Source: Diploscapter coronatus
Lineage: Eukaryota > Nematoda > Chromadorea > Rhabditida > Rhabditidae
DNA length: 64,000 nt
Direction of reading: 5' to 3'
Assembly (NCBI GenBank): GCA_964036155.1
Contig: OZ038423.1
Coordinates: 77,019,249-77,083,248, forward strand
Shown: positions 36,248-49,034 of the stretch, piece after piece
Numbering within the stretch: the stretch's first letter is position 1
How the letters are laid out: every line of letters begins with the position of its first letter
Notes under the pieces: generated by a model
The model's input: only the letters and a program-made list of their open reading frames with translations
Database searches by the model: none
What the model was told of the DNA's origin: nothing
Program-made: the position numbers and the translations under genes

Positions 36248-36870
36248 AAGTACTGAGCTGAATACGATTTAGAATTTGTTTAGGATTTAACTTCAGAAAC
36301 AATCTTGTAAGCTATGAATAAAGTTCAGTAAAATTAGTAGTGCATACAAGATTTCTCTATCCTTTATAAAATAAATAAACGGAAAAATCTTCCCCAATCA
36401 ATTTTGACGACACGTGTCAATGAAAAACAAAAACATCAACGATTATTTCTTTGACTTCTCGTTGGCTAACGAATTTACTATCGTGCAAAATGACTGGAAT
36501 AAGGAATGTAGGCATTTCTGCAAGGAGGACTCAGGGAAGCCACTGAAATTTTCTTGTTTTCTGTTTTGTCAGCTGGCTTTGAAAACGCTCCCTTTCATTC
36601 TTCTCTCAAAATTTCGTTCAATTCATTTTTCCGTCAAAAATTCCATTACGTGATTCATTCATCATCGAATTTGTATAATTTTCATCTATTATTAGTTTTT
36701 AGATATTAATCTTGAACAGCCGCCCACAATTTTGCAATCTCAAGGATTAGTTAAGCTATCTACTGCATTGCATGTCTTCGATAGTGTTTGGTGCATAATT
36801 ACACCGATTCTGCAGAATATTCTATGGGATTTGCAAGACGCCTATTTTCACGACAACAATTTCTTTGACA
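36244..36870 (+). repeat. Direct repeat, copy B
   Basis: It is co-oriented with 32036-32785 and ends at the same word (TTTCTTTGACA). It lacks the 106-bp fold-back insertion and so represents the ancestral, empty state at that point. The two copies bracket the DUF268 gene and its neighbouring small elements. Confidence 0.85.
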
Positions 36871-38529
36871 TTTCTTCTAAATTTCATTATCACTCGATGA
36901 TCCGTTAACAATTAGTTGCTAGGTAGCCACCGTTTTTCAAATCCCGGTGAAATCTTCGAGTAATTTCTCTCTAATTCACATCATTGCGGAGATTCTATTT
37001 TGAGATCGTACAGGACTCGAAAATAACAAGATGAAAAATGATGTCTGACGAAGATTGAATACCTTCGTCTTCAAAAATTCACTGGAGAATATTTATTCCA
37101 GTCTGTTTTCGAAGACTATTCTAGAACATGTAACAAGGTTTTAGGTGCACTTTTCTCACGAATTCGAATGTTTTGGCATTAACTTGGAACGTTCTTTGAA
37201 ATCTGTGAAGAATCCCTTCGGTAACATGAACATGCGATAACTCATGGAGATCAATTTCCAGAAGGCTCAATTTTATTTTGATGTCGGTTCCTTTTTGATT
37301 TAGAAATTACGGTATTTTCTAATTCTGAATTTTAACAGGACACTTCCAAACGACCTAAACCCGTCCATTTCTCGCAAAATTTTCATTACTATGTCCGGAA
37401 TGCGCCTTTAATGTCGGTCCTTATCAGCACGATTTTCCGCTCGTCGAGAGTTTATTTCGAAGCGTTAAAGAGCTTTTGCGCAATAGCGTTATTATTACCT
37501 CTTAAAATGACTGTCACACATCACCTTTTATCGATTTCGATTAGGGTCGTTTAGGATTAAAATTCTCGAAATTTAAGAAATGAGCGTCATTTTTCCAAAT
37601 TTCCTCCAAAATATGATAATTCCCACTTTTCCAAAGTCTCTCATTAATAATGTGTCTGTGATGGCGAAAATTAATTTCTATTTTCGTTACTCTCCATCGC
37701 GACCTTCTGCATGTTTACATGCTTTAGCCATTTTTGATAAATATTTCGACGAAAACGCAAAATATTTCCGTCAACTTCGTCTGGTAATTGAATCATGGTC
37801 CATTGTTTGCATTACCGCGTGTTTTTATCGTTTTATGAGGATTACGAAATTGAGGGAGATGTGCGAAGTGAACAATGAGGGGGATTTCATCCAATTTCGG
37901 GGATATCGGAGAATTTTATCGATCGTCTATACGTTCAACTATAGCTCTCATATGTTCCATAGCACAAATTCCCAAATCCCTTCTTGGTCTTTCCTTTCCA
38001 TGCTGAAGTTTGGCTCTTTCCAGATTATATCTTCTCCCAGAAATTTTTATCCTATCTTCTTTTTGTACATAAAGATGAAATTTCATACATTTTCAATTAT
38101 CTCAAGACTTTTCATCATCATTGTACTATTCTTTCTTCAAACTTCCAACTCGAGTTTAATAATATCCTTTCAAGTCCACTTGAATATCGCGATATTGCTC
38201 GTTTATGAACCTAGGAAATGTTCATTTCAGGGTGCGCTTATTTCTTTCCTTCACCCCAACACTCCGCCTGATCCCTTGCCTAGCTCTTTTTAGTGAGAGG
38301 GAAGGGGACAGCTTCATTCTGCCTGCGCCTGTGTCTGCACAACATCGCCTGAGGCAGACCGACGTCATCTTCTTCTTCTGCCTCTTTTTCTTCGAGGCCT
38401 TCTCCTCTCCGAGCCTCCGAGCAGAGCCCCTCGCTGAGTTATCGATTGCCACCCGCCCAAGCAGGCAGGCAGGCAGCTCTCTTCGAGCTCTTTTCGTCTC
38501 TCCTTCCCAGCCCCCAGGCCTCATATGGG
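36871..38529. promoter_or_regulatory. Upstream region of the CAB-1/NPDC1 gene, with one long orphan ORF
   Basis: No recognised gene. An ATG-initiated ORF at 37580-38293 (+, 237 residues) is long for this composition, but it has no recognised domain, is Phe/Ser/Ile-rich and ends in pyrimidine-rich sequence. A TTCATTTCAG site at about 38222-38231 could be a cis- or trans-splice acceptor for the 5' UTR of the gene starting at 38530. The 38260-38520 part is relatively GC-rich and pyrimidine-rich. Confidence 0.35.
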
Positions 38530-41500
38530 ATGTGGCGCGTGGCCGGGTTAGCTGTCGCTCTAGCCGCTGCGCTTTTCACAGCCACACAAGCCACCGTATT
38601 TACAGGTAAGACGCTGTAAATTTTCATTTCTACAGTAGACTCCATCTTCATAAGCATACTGTAGCTATTTGTTGTCTGAGAGATTCTTCAACTTCCCTGT
38701 TGATAAGAAAATTGCAGAAGGTGGCTCATCTCGTCTGGACTCAGCTCCAGTTTACGGGAATGCGGCGCTAAGAGACGAGTACTCATCTAGAGAGGATGAA
38801 CTTGCCGCTCAGGAAGAACTCGAGCAGGCCATCAGGGTCGGTCTTTGTTGATATTCAAATACCCGGAAACTATGGATGAGAATGACCCAACAATTTGCAG
38901 GAATACCTGCTTGACGAGCAGCGGCGATTGGAAGAGGAGGAATGGGAAAGACAAGCCAGAGAAACAGCTGCCGAGGAACAACCCAACGTAGAGCAGATTC
39001 TCAAGGAGCTGATCGAACAACAGCAGCAGGAACAACTCGAGAACACCAAGAATGGTAGGGGCAATTGAGCAAGATGAACGATTGTGTTCTCCTTGTTTTC
39101 CTTTTGCATAACATGCTTACTTTTTTTTTCTAGACACATCTTTAATGTTACAGATTTTTGATCACCTACTTTAATTCCACATCTAATTTCCATATTTTCC
39201 ATTAGATTTTGATATATTATGCAAATCAAACGGCTATTTTTAGAAGAGGCGAATGAGAAGCCAGCCTCAAAGGAAGAAAAGCCGGCTGCCGCCGAAAAGG
39301 CCGCAGCGCCTGCAGTTCCAGTGGCCGAGCAAAAGGAACAACCAGAAGAGGAGCCGATTGCCAACCAGCAACCGCTCAGTGCTCAGAAGAAGGGACAGAA
39401 CGAATTCGTATCGTTCGTCGAACCACCGGAAGCCAAACAGACCAAGTAAGAGGATGCAATTATAGATCATTAACCACACATTCCACAAATGCAACTTTTT
39501 CTTGTGACTTTTATGACGACCCTAAAATCTAGATAAGCAATAATTGAGTCATTGGCAAAATTTTAGCGCAATTTATAAGCCCATTAGCCCTCCGTATTTT
39601 TCCTCGAAACGTCTAGGACTAGACTAATTTCTTATGGCCATTTTTCATCGTTAGCTTATTTCCAGAAAAAATATGCAAAATTCTCAGCCATTGATAGAGC
39701 TAATCCGTCATCATCCAAACTCTTTATTTTCATCACAGAAATCTCGCGAACTCATCAAACATTCTCTACCTAAACAAACCGCATTGGCGCGAATAGCGTC
39801 ATGCATTATGAATGAGCACAAAGTCATTGGAAATGCGTGTGCTCCCAAAATGTGCCTAGAAGGCATTGAGAATTGCGCAGCGTTGAAATTTCGCGCTTCA
39901 ATTGATTGTATTCTTTTTTGCAGCCAAATTCGAAGCTTTGTAGCCTCAAATTTTAGTCGTACCTCCATTTTTTGTCTCAATCCATCTTCGTCTCTTTATC
40001 GGACTTCAATCTCCTTGGAAAACACGCAGATTTTCAGATCTCAATATTTTGAACTCCAAAAACTCGCTTTACAAATACTTTCATAATCTAGTTAATTTCT
40101 CGAAACCTTCATCAACCACGATCTTTAATGGCCTTCTTCCCACGCTCTTCTATTTTGCGTACTCGACTCGTCATGTTTTCATCCAATTGCAGTAGCCGTT
40201 GCTAAGCGATTGCAATGGAAAAAAACACCGCACAGCGGAAAAAGGGGAAATTGAAAAATTGTTGAGTACGAAATGAAGAATATTTGAACGCATTATTTGT
40301 CCAAAGGCATAAGACGAAAACCACAGAAAAAAATGATACGAGGATGTCTTCGTTGAATTACACGAAAAATTAGACAAGATCAGACATGCACATTCGAAAT
40401 TATCTAAGGCAAAAAACCTTTTCCCTTTGATTTCAACTCAATTTCTGTCGCACAATGCATGCTTCGCAATTTGAACTAGAAAAAATTTATTCAATTCTAA
40501 ACGACAAAAGGGCAACGGAACTTTTTTCTGACTCAACAACCTCGAGATATCGCACGAGAGAGGCTTATTATTCACAAAAATGCACTTCTACTTATTCTGC
40601 TATGCCATGAACCTACACATCTACTTACTCTTGCAAAAGGCAATATAATGCAGAAAGTATAGTTCATCACACAGGAGAAACCATAAGCAAAAACTACCTC
40701 ATTGCGCAAGTGCTAGCTAAAAAATTATATTCAAGTTGAGGCAAGGGCAAACTAAAATAGATTCTTTCAATGAAGAATAATATTCTTTAACTTTCTCTAT
40801 AAATATCTGACAACGACAGATCTATTTCTTCTGATTACTCTAAACATCAGTCAGTTGCTTAGGCTCATTTTAAGTTCCTCGAAGCGCAACTTCCGGCTTT
40901 CCGATTGCATGAATAGAAGCGGCACATATCCATTTAGAAGATGTAAATACAAGCTTCTCTAAAGCTGGGGACGAATTCCATTAGATTTCTTTCTGATTCA
41001 CAATGAAGAGATCTTTGCCTTGAGATCTGAGACATTGCATCTGGGTGTGTGAAAATCGTTCATTTACTCACGAAGTTTATGCTCTCATCATCTGAAGTAC
41101 AATAATTCACTACACGAGTTTCACATCCTCACATGATAACCAATTCTCGGTAATCCGAGGTTTGACGCAAGGAGTACAAAGTTTTGCGCGTTTGGATTAG
41201 GTCTAATCTAATATTGGAATATCCATGGTTGGATAACTATTAGCATTTCATTAAGCATACAATTCGGAATTTATGCTAGACTTTGCACTTTGGGGGCATC
41301 AATTTTTCCACCAAGTCTAAAATTCGCATTCTCACAGCTTCGTTAATGAGACGACTTTCCAATTATGAGATCTCCCTTTCATTTAGTTGAGCAGACTCCC
41401 TGAATCTAGCATTTCTTGGTACACCTATAAAATGCAGAAGCGAGCTGTCAAAGAGCAACAATTGCTCGAATGCGCTCATGCAATAAGACACTCAAGTGAC

Positions 41501-43395
41501 GAATTGAAGAGGAGAAAAAACCTGCAGAGAAAAGTTTCGAATAAATGATGTTTTTTCAGATCGATTCCTAATCTCGACAAACGAAGACTAGTTTCATCAC
41601 TCGATTACGCTCAGGGTGTTCCACGATATGGAAGCAGCCTCCTGCTCGTCGGTAAGCTGCTAGAATTTCGATTTTTAACTTTGATTTTTGAAAATCCGTA
41701 AATTTTCGATTCTTCTGCTTTCGATTTTCCCCAAATCCTCCTCAGCCCACTCACTTCCTCTTCCCGTATCATGTGCCCGCTGCGAACAACCTTTTTTACT
41801 CGGTTTATGTGTTTTGTGAGCGAGCGACAATCCTCTATTTGGTATCTTTTCATTGAGCTAATTGCCTCGAATGAAGCCTTTTTTCCGGAGACTTTCTCTC
41901 AATCGAATAGAATTATGCAGGGGTTTGTGCGGAATGGAATATTCGAATATTGCCTTCTGTGCTCCCCTTAATGAGCGAATGCCGCGGGGCAAAGGACGCG
42001 TCCTCGTTCTCCATCTAATCAGCTTTCTTTCTTCTGCTTTTTTCCTTTCTTTTAGCTTTTATTCAAGGCTTTCACATCTTCAGCTTCTCGTCGCACTGAG
42101 GATTGAGGAGAATATTAGCGGGCGCAAAATACGACTTTCGTCGATAAATTTCTAAGAATGCACGGATTTTTGAAGATCTCTTCTGTGAAACGGAAAATGA
42201 GTGCTTTATCTTCCGACGCTGATCCTTCGTCATATAAATATCTGTACCGGGAAGCGGGATTAGACCAACTTTGCTCTTCTGTGACGGCTCGGAAATCCGC
42301 AAAGTGTTGATCCATTAGATAAGTGTGGTAGTCAGACGATATATCCCAAAATATGGAAGATTAAATTCTTGTTGACAGAAAAAAGCAGATGAAATCAAAA
42401 TAGTTGAATCGCGCACATCTCCATATTGTTTTCCTTTTGTTTACCTTTGATGCGCGCATCCCTTTTCCGCATTTAAATGGCCCGTTCAGGGATCATTTTT
42501 CTTCGCGTTTTTTTCGACTCCAAAAATGCCGTGGGAGAGTGGGGGAATTCGATATCTCATTTGAAAACGCGCCTTCTCGTTTTGTTCTCTTGAATTTTGC
42601 TCGCGTTTCTGCTCATTTTCGTGCCGTTTCGGGCCTCTTTCCAGCCCACTCGCAGAGCACTCGAAAACGACACACAAATGAGACTTCCGAGACGTGATGC
42701 GACGGGGAAATTAGCTGAATTGCAGAAAAATCCACATGAAAAAAGGGAAAATGAAAGCTGAATGAGAATGAGCAATTTTCAGCCGTCGGAACGGTTATGA
42801 CGATCGGGCTGGTCGGAACCGTCATCGCTGGAGGAGTTTACATCAAGTGAGTCAAGGATCAAGGATAATGACAGAAAATTGCAAAGTAACGTTTAGACGC
42901 CGTCGCGACACTCCAGATGACAGCGAATACGCCCCTTATGCAGGAACGGGTCCAGGCTCCAAGAGAGGAATCAAGGCAGGCGACAAGGGGGACGAGAACC
43001 TCGCCTACAAGGCTCAACTCCACCAATACCAACAGGCCAAGCAGAAGATCATCTGCGGTGACGATGCACCTGGTTAGAGCTCTATAAATAGCAAAACATT
43101 ATGCGCTTTTGTCTACGTCAAAACATTACTTCTTACCGAGCCACCTGCCATCTTCTATTAAAAATGCTCACAGTCTAGATTAAAAGTATGCCATGTTTAA
43201 CCTAGCATTCGAAGAGTCAACAATGATAATTCTAATCAGCCATCTCCATAAATCATTCCGACATTTTCAGGCGTAATGGAGTCTGATAACGAGGAAGTCG
43301 ATGACGAGAACAATTTCTCCGTCTACGAATGCCCTGGTCTTGCGCCGACTGGTGATATCGAAGTCTGCAATCCCAACTTTGCCGCCAATCGTTAG
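38530..43395 (+). CDS. cab-1: NPDC1 / CAB-1 homologue, single-pass neuronal membrane protein (8 exons)
   Basis: NPDC1 is a neural vesicle-associated membrane protein; its C. elegans relative CAB-1 binds the Rab3 exchange factor AEX-3. Exons 38530-38605, 38718-38836, 38901-39054, 39244-39445, 41560-41651, 42783-42846, 42897-43072 and 43271-43395 join in phase to 1008 nt (335 residues, TAG). The upstream ATG at 38524 runs into a stop after eight codons, so 38530 is the start; it begins a signal peptide (LAVALAAALFTATQA). Residues 27-180 are Glu/Gln/Ala-rich and probably helical. One membrane segment lies at about 208-235 (VMTIGLVGTVIAGGVYI). The cytoplasmic tail carries the family signature: AYKAQLHQYQQAKQ, then FSVYECPGLAPTGDIEV, matching human NPDC1. 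Introns 4 (2.1 kb) and 5 (1.1 kb) are the longest and hold no other supported gene. Confidence 0.92.
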
Positions 43396-44530
43396 ATCAA
43401 CTCCAAGACGCAACAAGACAAGTCTAGCGGCACACACCCACACACCACCATCTGACAACCGTTCCATTCGTTCCATCTACCAATACCAATTTCCCGGTTA
43501 AAATCAAATCCCAACCGACCCTTCCGATCTTGACCGAGCTGCATTCCCTTCATGTTCCAATATCATTTCATTATCATCACATTCTGAAGATCTGATTTCC
43601 TCTAATTTATAACCTTCTCATCTTCTGAGTCCCTATTCCTAGAACGCGTCGATTTCCTAGTCTTCCAACCCTCCTCATTTTTGTTTGTTTTACTCGCCAG
43701 CAATCCCGGTAGAACTCTAAACGATTCTGGTGCCTATGTTTATTTTCGTAATAACATTCGTTCGTTAACTACAGTTTTTCTCGATAACTAAAATCATAGA
43801 ATGTGGTTAGAGGGCGATAGTTTGTATTTTCTCTGTATAATCGCGATGAAAACCGGTGACAGCAACACAGATTTCTATGGCTTTGTTCCTAAATCCTACA
43901 ATTTCCTTGGTTCGATTGTGTAATTGTGAATTTCAATAGTTTTGCACGACATCGCTCTTCTTCAATTGTCATCATTTCTCCAACCAAGTTTTACATTCAT
44001 CCATTCATTTTTCAATACGGTGAACTCAGAATTTTCTATAAACGCGTATCTTTGTTGTTTTCGAAATTTCCATGTATTTTTTAAGCATTATGTGCAAAAC
44101 CCATGAAATGCGATTAACACTCGTAAGCATTAAGGGATGAGAGAAATTACGGTAAAAAAAACTTTTACAACATCAAAACTATCTTATGTCAAAAAATTTT
44201 GTACAGAAAATATCTAAACATCTGAAATTCGTAAAATCTAACATCGGGATTCAAGAATATTAGATTTGTAACCAACTGCAACTTTGTAACGCGGAGAGAG
44301 AGCGAGAGAGCGCGCCTAACATCACAAGTCGTTTTTCCTTACTTCAATATTCATTCAGACAATAAACATTTCAGTTGTTTTAATTTACAACAATATTTCA
44401 GTGAAATAGCCAAGTTATAAAACGATTCTGACTATTTTTTCGAAGATTTGAATTTGGTTTGGATAACTGGATAATTTATGAAAATTGGCACGCAAAATGT
44501 CACATTTTAAGCATCTTCGTTATAATTTAT
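43396..44530. other. 3' flank of CAB-1 gene and upstream region of the Kelch copy
   Basis: No exon was found. A GA-rich tract lies at about 44288-44317 and an AATAAA occurs near 44362 on the + strand. The first ATG of the Kelch-only frame is at 44531; the longer open frame that starts at 44459 begins with TTG, not ATG. Confidence 0.4.
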
Positions 44531-45429
44531 ATGATATACCTCGAAACTGAATCATTTGAAATATATGACTTGAATATTCGACAAATTTCGAGAGGTTTTA
44601 TCAACAAATCCATGAATGATCGCGATTCAAAGAATTTTACAGACCCAAATCTTCCTGAATGGCGTAAAGATGCATCTGTCGCCTATTTCAAAGAGAAATT
44701 GTATTATTTGGGTGGATATATTCCTAAAACAGATAAAGTTACGAATCGAGTTGATGTAAGAAGATCGAATGAAAGTCCATAAAATAATTTGTTCAGGTTT
44801 TAATAGGCGGAAAATGGCAAACAGGATCTACATTTCCTCTTCCAATTGAACAGGCTCAAACAATAACATGCGATGAAATTTTATACGGTCACACTATAGC
44901 ATATTCATTATTGTAATTATGGATATTCAGTTATTGATGGTCGTGATAGTAGAAAGATATATCGATTATCAGACGATGAACGAGAATGGGTTGAAATTGG
45001 AGAGATTCCAGAAATACGAGTTTCATTCGGAGTTGCATCGCTAAATGGAAGAATTTACATAACTGGAGGACGGAAGTCGTTAATTTTGTATGATAAATAA
45101 TGCATCATTATATATTTAGCTGTCTTAATGTATTCAAATCCTGTCTGTGTTTCGACCCCTCAGCCTCAGTTGACAGTCGAATTTCTCGAATCGCTGATAT
45201 GAATTATGTAAGACATAATCATCCGCTCATTGTCGCTAACGGAAAATTGTATGCAATCGGAGGGTGAGTTGAGATTTTGCATATCTTTGTATGAAATATT
45301 TGTTAACTCAGATTTCAAAATGCTGAGAAAAGAAGTGATGGTTTATACTGGGGGATAAACTTCTGTGATTCAATCGAGGAATACGATCCACGAACGAATA
45401 AATGGTGTGAAGTTGGAAAAATAGCATAG
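44531..45429 (+). CDS. Kelch-repeat protein, partial duplicate of the Hsp70-Kelch gene (6 exons)
   Basis: Exons 44531-44594, 44643-44755, 44797-44887, 44931-45078, 45120-45263 and 45312-45429 keep phase throughout and give 225 residues ending in TAG. Each exon and intron corresponds to one in the Kelch half of the gene at 16675-17615, including the 48-nt first intron, which by chance is open. Blade motifs are visible: [34 protein letters not shown]. There is no Hsp70 part upstream, and the C-terminus is about 13 residues shorter than in the long copy. An AATAAA directly follows the stop. The start is uncertain: ATG 44531 lies in diverged sequence and an upstream exon could exist. Whether it is expressed is unknown; it could be a pseudogene that has stayed open. 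Confidence 0.6.
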
Positions 45430-45655
45430 AATAAAGCTTGATTATGATAATCTCAGACCTCATATAGAAATTTTATTGAATAAAATGTGAAATAATAATT
45501 TAATTTCGATGCATATGATACAGACAACTCTCGAAGATATCCAAAAGTGATGAGAGAAAATTACAACTGAAATAAATATTCTTTAAAATATTTATTAAAA
45601 TGAAAACTCCTTACTCTCATTCCCCTGAGCATGTTGCATTTGAATGCGAGATGGC
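44546..45655. repeat. Inverted segmental duplication, copy 2
   Basis: On the + strand this matches the - strand of 16235-17600, including about 220 nt beyond the Kelch stop codon. It is therefore a DNA-level inverted duplication and not a retrocopy, since all introns are kept. Confidence 0.85.
45430..45435 (+). terminator. Poly(A) signal AATAAA next to the Kelch-copy stop
   Basis: The hexamer begins at the base right after the TAG at 45427-45429. This is unusually close for a functional signal; a second AATAAA lies near 45478. Confidence 0.4.
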
Positions 45656-46042
45656 ATTTTTGAAATTCAATCTTATTCCTTTGACAGTAATTTCAAGCTA
45701 ACTGGAGCTGCTTAATCATATTGAGGTTTCATTAAAAAATTTCATTCTTTAGCTCCACTTCACCTTTATTCGTCACAATAATCAGTACATGGAGTAAGTT
45801 CTTGAAATACGAACTTCCACACCCGAAAAGTGGATATCTCGAGCATACGAGAGTCGTGTATACAAAGCTCAGATGATAAGCAGGGCCTGTAGGTACATAT
45901 CGAAATCATTCAAAACGTGTATAAGAATATTTTATTAAAGCCATTATTTGTAAATATTCGATTTTTATGTAATAAACAAAAAACTATTTGTTGAGCTGTA
46001 TATCCTTTAATTTTGAATGACGCAGTGATGAAGCGCATCCTT

Positions 46043-46048
46043 TTTATT
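46043..46048 (-). terminator. Poly(A) signal of the srg gene
   Basis: AATAAA on the - strand, about 62 nt past the TGA of the chemoreceptor gene at 46110. Confidence 0.5.
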
Positions 46049-46109
46049 TTGTTTTTAGTCAAAATGTTATGTCATTTCTAAATGCAAGTTTTATGAATCG
46101 TACAAATTC

Positions 46110-47717
46110 TCAAAATCTTGATCGATGTGTGTTTGAAGACATTTGCTGTGAAGCAACGCGAATTCGCGGTTTCGAGAACTTCGGGTGCAAGAGATAGACG
46201 AGCCATGGAGGCGAAACTACGTATAGGTCCATGACGAAGGTTTGAATGGTGAATAGTGGTCCGAAGTAAGGTTGAAACCAATCGTATTCTTGGAAAAAGT
46301 AAAATAGGCACTAAAATTGAAAATTCGTATATACTATCAGGAAAAAAAATCAATGTTAGTTGATTATCGCAAGGAGTAGATCGATTTCAAGAGCGCGATT
46401 ATTTAGCTCTAATTACAAAGTGCTCAAAATATATACCTACCGAAATGGTACCTTCGATAATTAGACAGAACATGATCAGGCTTATGATGATGGCCAGTTG
46501 CATCTCTGCTCGTTTTACACTTGTTGAATTGAGACTCCGTAATTTGCACATCGTCGCTAGAGTGAAACCTCCGCCAGTGACCATCGCGAAAACAGATATT
46601 ATCACCATGTTACGAGAATTTCGTATCTGAAAGGGAAACGATCGTTCCCTAGAAAATGCCACCTGCCGAGCAACTTGATCAAGATCTATTTTTAAATATA
46701 AACATTGTCATTTAATTCATATTTGTTATCGATTACAGGCCCCAATTTTGGCATGTTCGAGCTACATTTCCTTTAAAAATCATTTCTATCCTACCCATGC
46801 TAAGCTTGGATTAGTATTATACGTAAGTGCGAATCCTGAATTCGGTATAGCTTTGAATCCAGCTTCCGAAAATAAAAGGTGCCAAAAGAAAAATACAGGC
46901 AGAATAGGCACGAGTATCATAATCTTCGTCAGATATTCTCTCCAGAACTGAAAATACCCTGGTGATTTTGAAAATTGCTGATAGTTACTCTGTCGTAGGA
47001 TATTCCGAAAAACGCACTGGTAAATCTGTTGAATGACATGGCGACAGATGAGAATATTATTAAGTGTGGAAAGTAGCACATTAGAAAATATAGTATGCTC
47101 CAATGGTAGCCTAAATATTTAGTGTTGGCTTCACAGCTTTATTGGTGCAGTTTGATTAATTAGTTTATCAATAAGTGATCGATATTCGGTTCAAATATTG
47201 TTGATTGCGGAGAAAGTCAATCTCCAATTTTGGGGCTGCGCGGCGTTTACATGCGATTTTCTCTACCTCTCTCGAAGATGCACACTATTTCTTTGCTCGT
47301 AAAGAGGGAATCGCTGGTGGCGGGGGTTGGCCTTCTTTTCGAAGAATGATATGATTAGTTTGATTGAAACTGCTATGTGTTTATCATACCCATTGGTAGG
47401 TTTACCAGCAGTTCAGGAAACATCCCAGTATTTAAAAATCGAAATATCATAGAGTAGATGTAAGCTGTGATATTCTGAAATTATTTTATCTTTAGGAATT
47501 TATTTTGAGAAAAAATACTCACAAACACGCCATCAATTAGGAACAACTTGTAGAACGGCAGCTTGAAATATCCTCTATCGACAATTTCCTTGAGTAGTAC
47601 AACATATTTGAATAAACTTGGAGCCCCATAACTTAGTTGAATCGCAAAAGCTATTGTAAACTCCTTATTTAAAGGCCATGTTAAGAAACGCTCATCGCCA
47701 TGAATAAAATTACTCAT
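46110..47717 (-). CDS. Srg-family seven-transmembrane chemoreceptor (6 exons)
   Basis: Srg proteins are nematode G-protein-coupled receptors, mostly used in chemosensory neurons. Exons 47523-47717, 47390-47474, 46989-47110, 46795-46947, 46441-46626 and 46110-46310 join in phase to 942 nt (313 residues, TGA), a usual length for this family. The first exon gives TM1 after a short extracellular N-terminus (QLSYGAPSLFKYVV). Exon 3 carries the family hallmark MSFNRFTSAFF after TM3, followed by DRFWREYLTKIMILVPILP. Exon 5 gives TM6 (LAIIISLIMFCLIIEG), and exon 6 gives TM7 with DLYVVSPPWLVYLLHPK. The donor of exon 2 is GTATGA at 47389; an earlier GTAAAC would break the frame. The gene is solitary; a possible decayed relative lies at 49035-49343. 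It is the strongest evidence that the DNA is from a nematode. Confidence 0.85.
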
Positions 47718-49034
47718 TTCTACCTGAATTTTGATGTTTTAAAATTTATCAAATTTGAATAAAGATCATTAATGCAATGCTGATTCATTTTATTCATACA
47801 AAAAGTGTCCGGTTGACTCCAAAAAATTTGCAACTTTCAAGAATTATGACACGAATTTAATCAAACTAACCATGCGAAATAAACGACTTTTTGAAAGCCA
47901 CAAAAGTGACAAAAACACGCATTTTCAAGCAAATTCGCTGAAACTCAACAAAGATACAAAATTCTTTGCAATCACAACCTAGCATAGAATAAATTCCAAG
48001 AATACCTCAACAACTGTATTTTGAGGATCTCTTTATTAGAAAATGTGTATTTTCAACAATTCATCGAAAGTCTAAAAGCACTCACTTCATTCACAAAATA
48101 GTTTCTTCAAATGTTATACACAAATTCAGTTTTACTTGATACACTTCAAGCAAGCCCAATATTGAACAAGGAAGTTTAATATTCGAGCTCAAAAATTACT
48201 TTTTTAGGTATCATGATCAGTTTTTATGTCACCATGTTTCAATATGTGATCAAGATTTTCTATAGTGGTAGTGCAAAAATTATTAGCTCTTGTCGAAAAT
48301 TGTATTCCAGGGAAAGTCGGTACAGTTCTAAACATTAGTGACATAATAAATTTTCCCAGGAAATCTTGCAAAATCAGCATCCATTCTGATTACAGATAAA
48401 CGAGCGGGGATTTTTTTATTATGAGTCAATTGAATTATGATCTCAAGAGCAATTTTTAAAAAGATTGATAACGATACGAATTTGCAATACGGCCAATACG
48501 GAATAGTTTAATCGAGAGTTTATGAAAAATTATAATTTTTGCCTTCGGGTTTTCATGCTATAGCACGAGATGGTAGTGACGCTGTAGAATTCTGAGATTT
48601 TCACCCTGCCGAAAGGCAATGTGTGGGGCAATCAATTTATGAAAAAAAATTCGGCGGCTCTTCTAAAAAGTAGGTTTTCCAGTAATGTTTTGCATTTGGC
48701 GCACAATTGCGGACTTACAAGAAAAGATTACCACGTGAAAGAGCATCGTCGAATTGTATAGTGGACACCGTTAAACTATGAAAAACCAAACTAATTGGTC
48801 AATTATCTTCTAAAATTGGGGACTGATTGAAAAGAGTCTACATTTGCACCTCTAAAAGGGGCGTGGCTTGGTGGTTCCTACTAAACATAGGAAGTAAAAA
48901 TTAGTACCTACTCAGAATATCTGCTAGATAATCCACATGATATTACTTGCATCTTGCAAGACAAATCGTGCGTAAATAAAATTTTAACATTATTTTAGCG
49001 ATATTAGCGAAATTGTTTCATATTAGATCTTTTA

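Noticed and set aside
44459..44530. Extension of the Kelch copy to 44459
   Set aside because: The codon at 44459 is TTG, not ATG, and the sequence there no longer matches the paralogue well, so I started the model at 44531.
47390..47406. Earlier GTAAAC donor for srg exon 2
   Set aside because: Using it puts the next exon into a frame with a stop; the GTATGA donor at 47389 keeps the Srg signature in frame.
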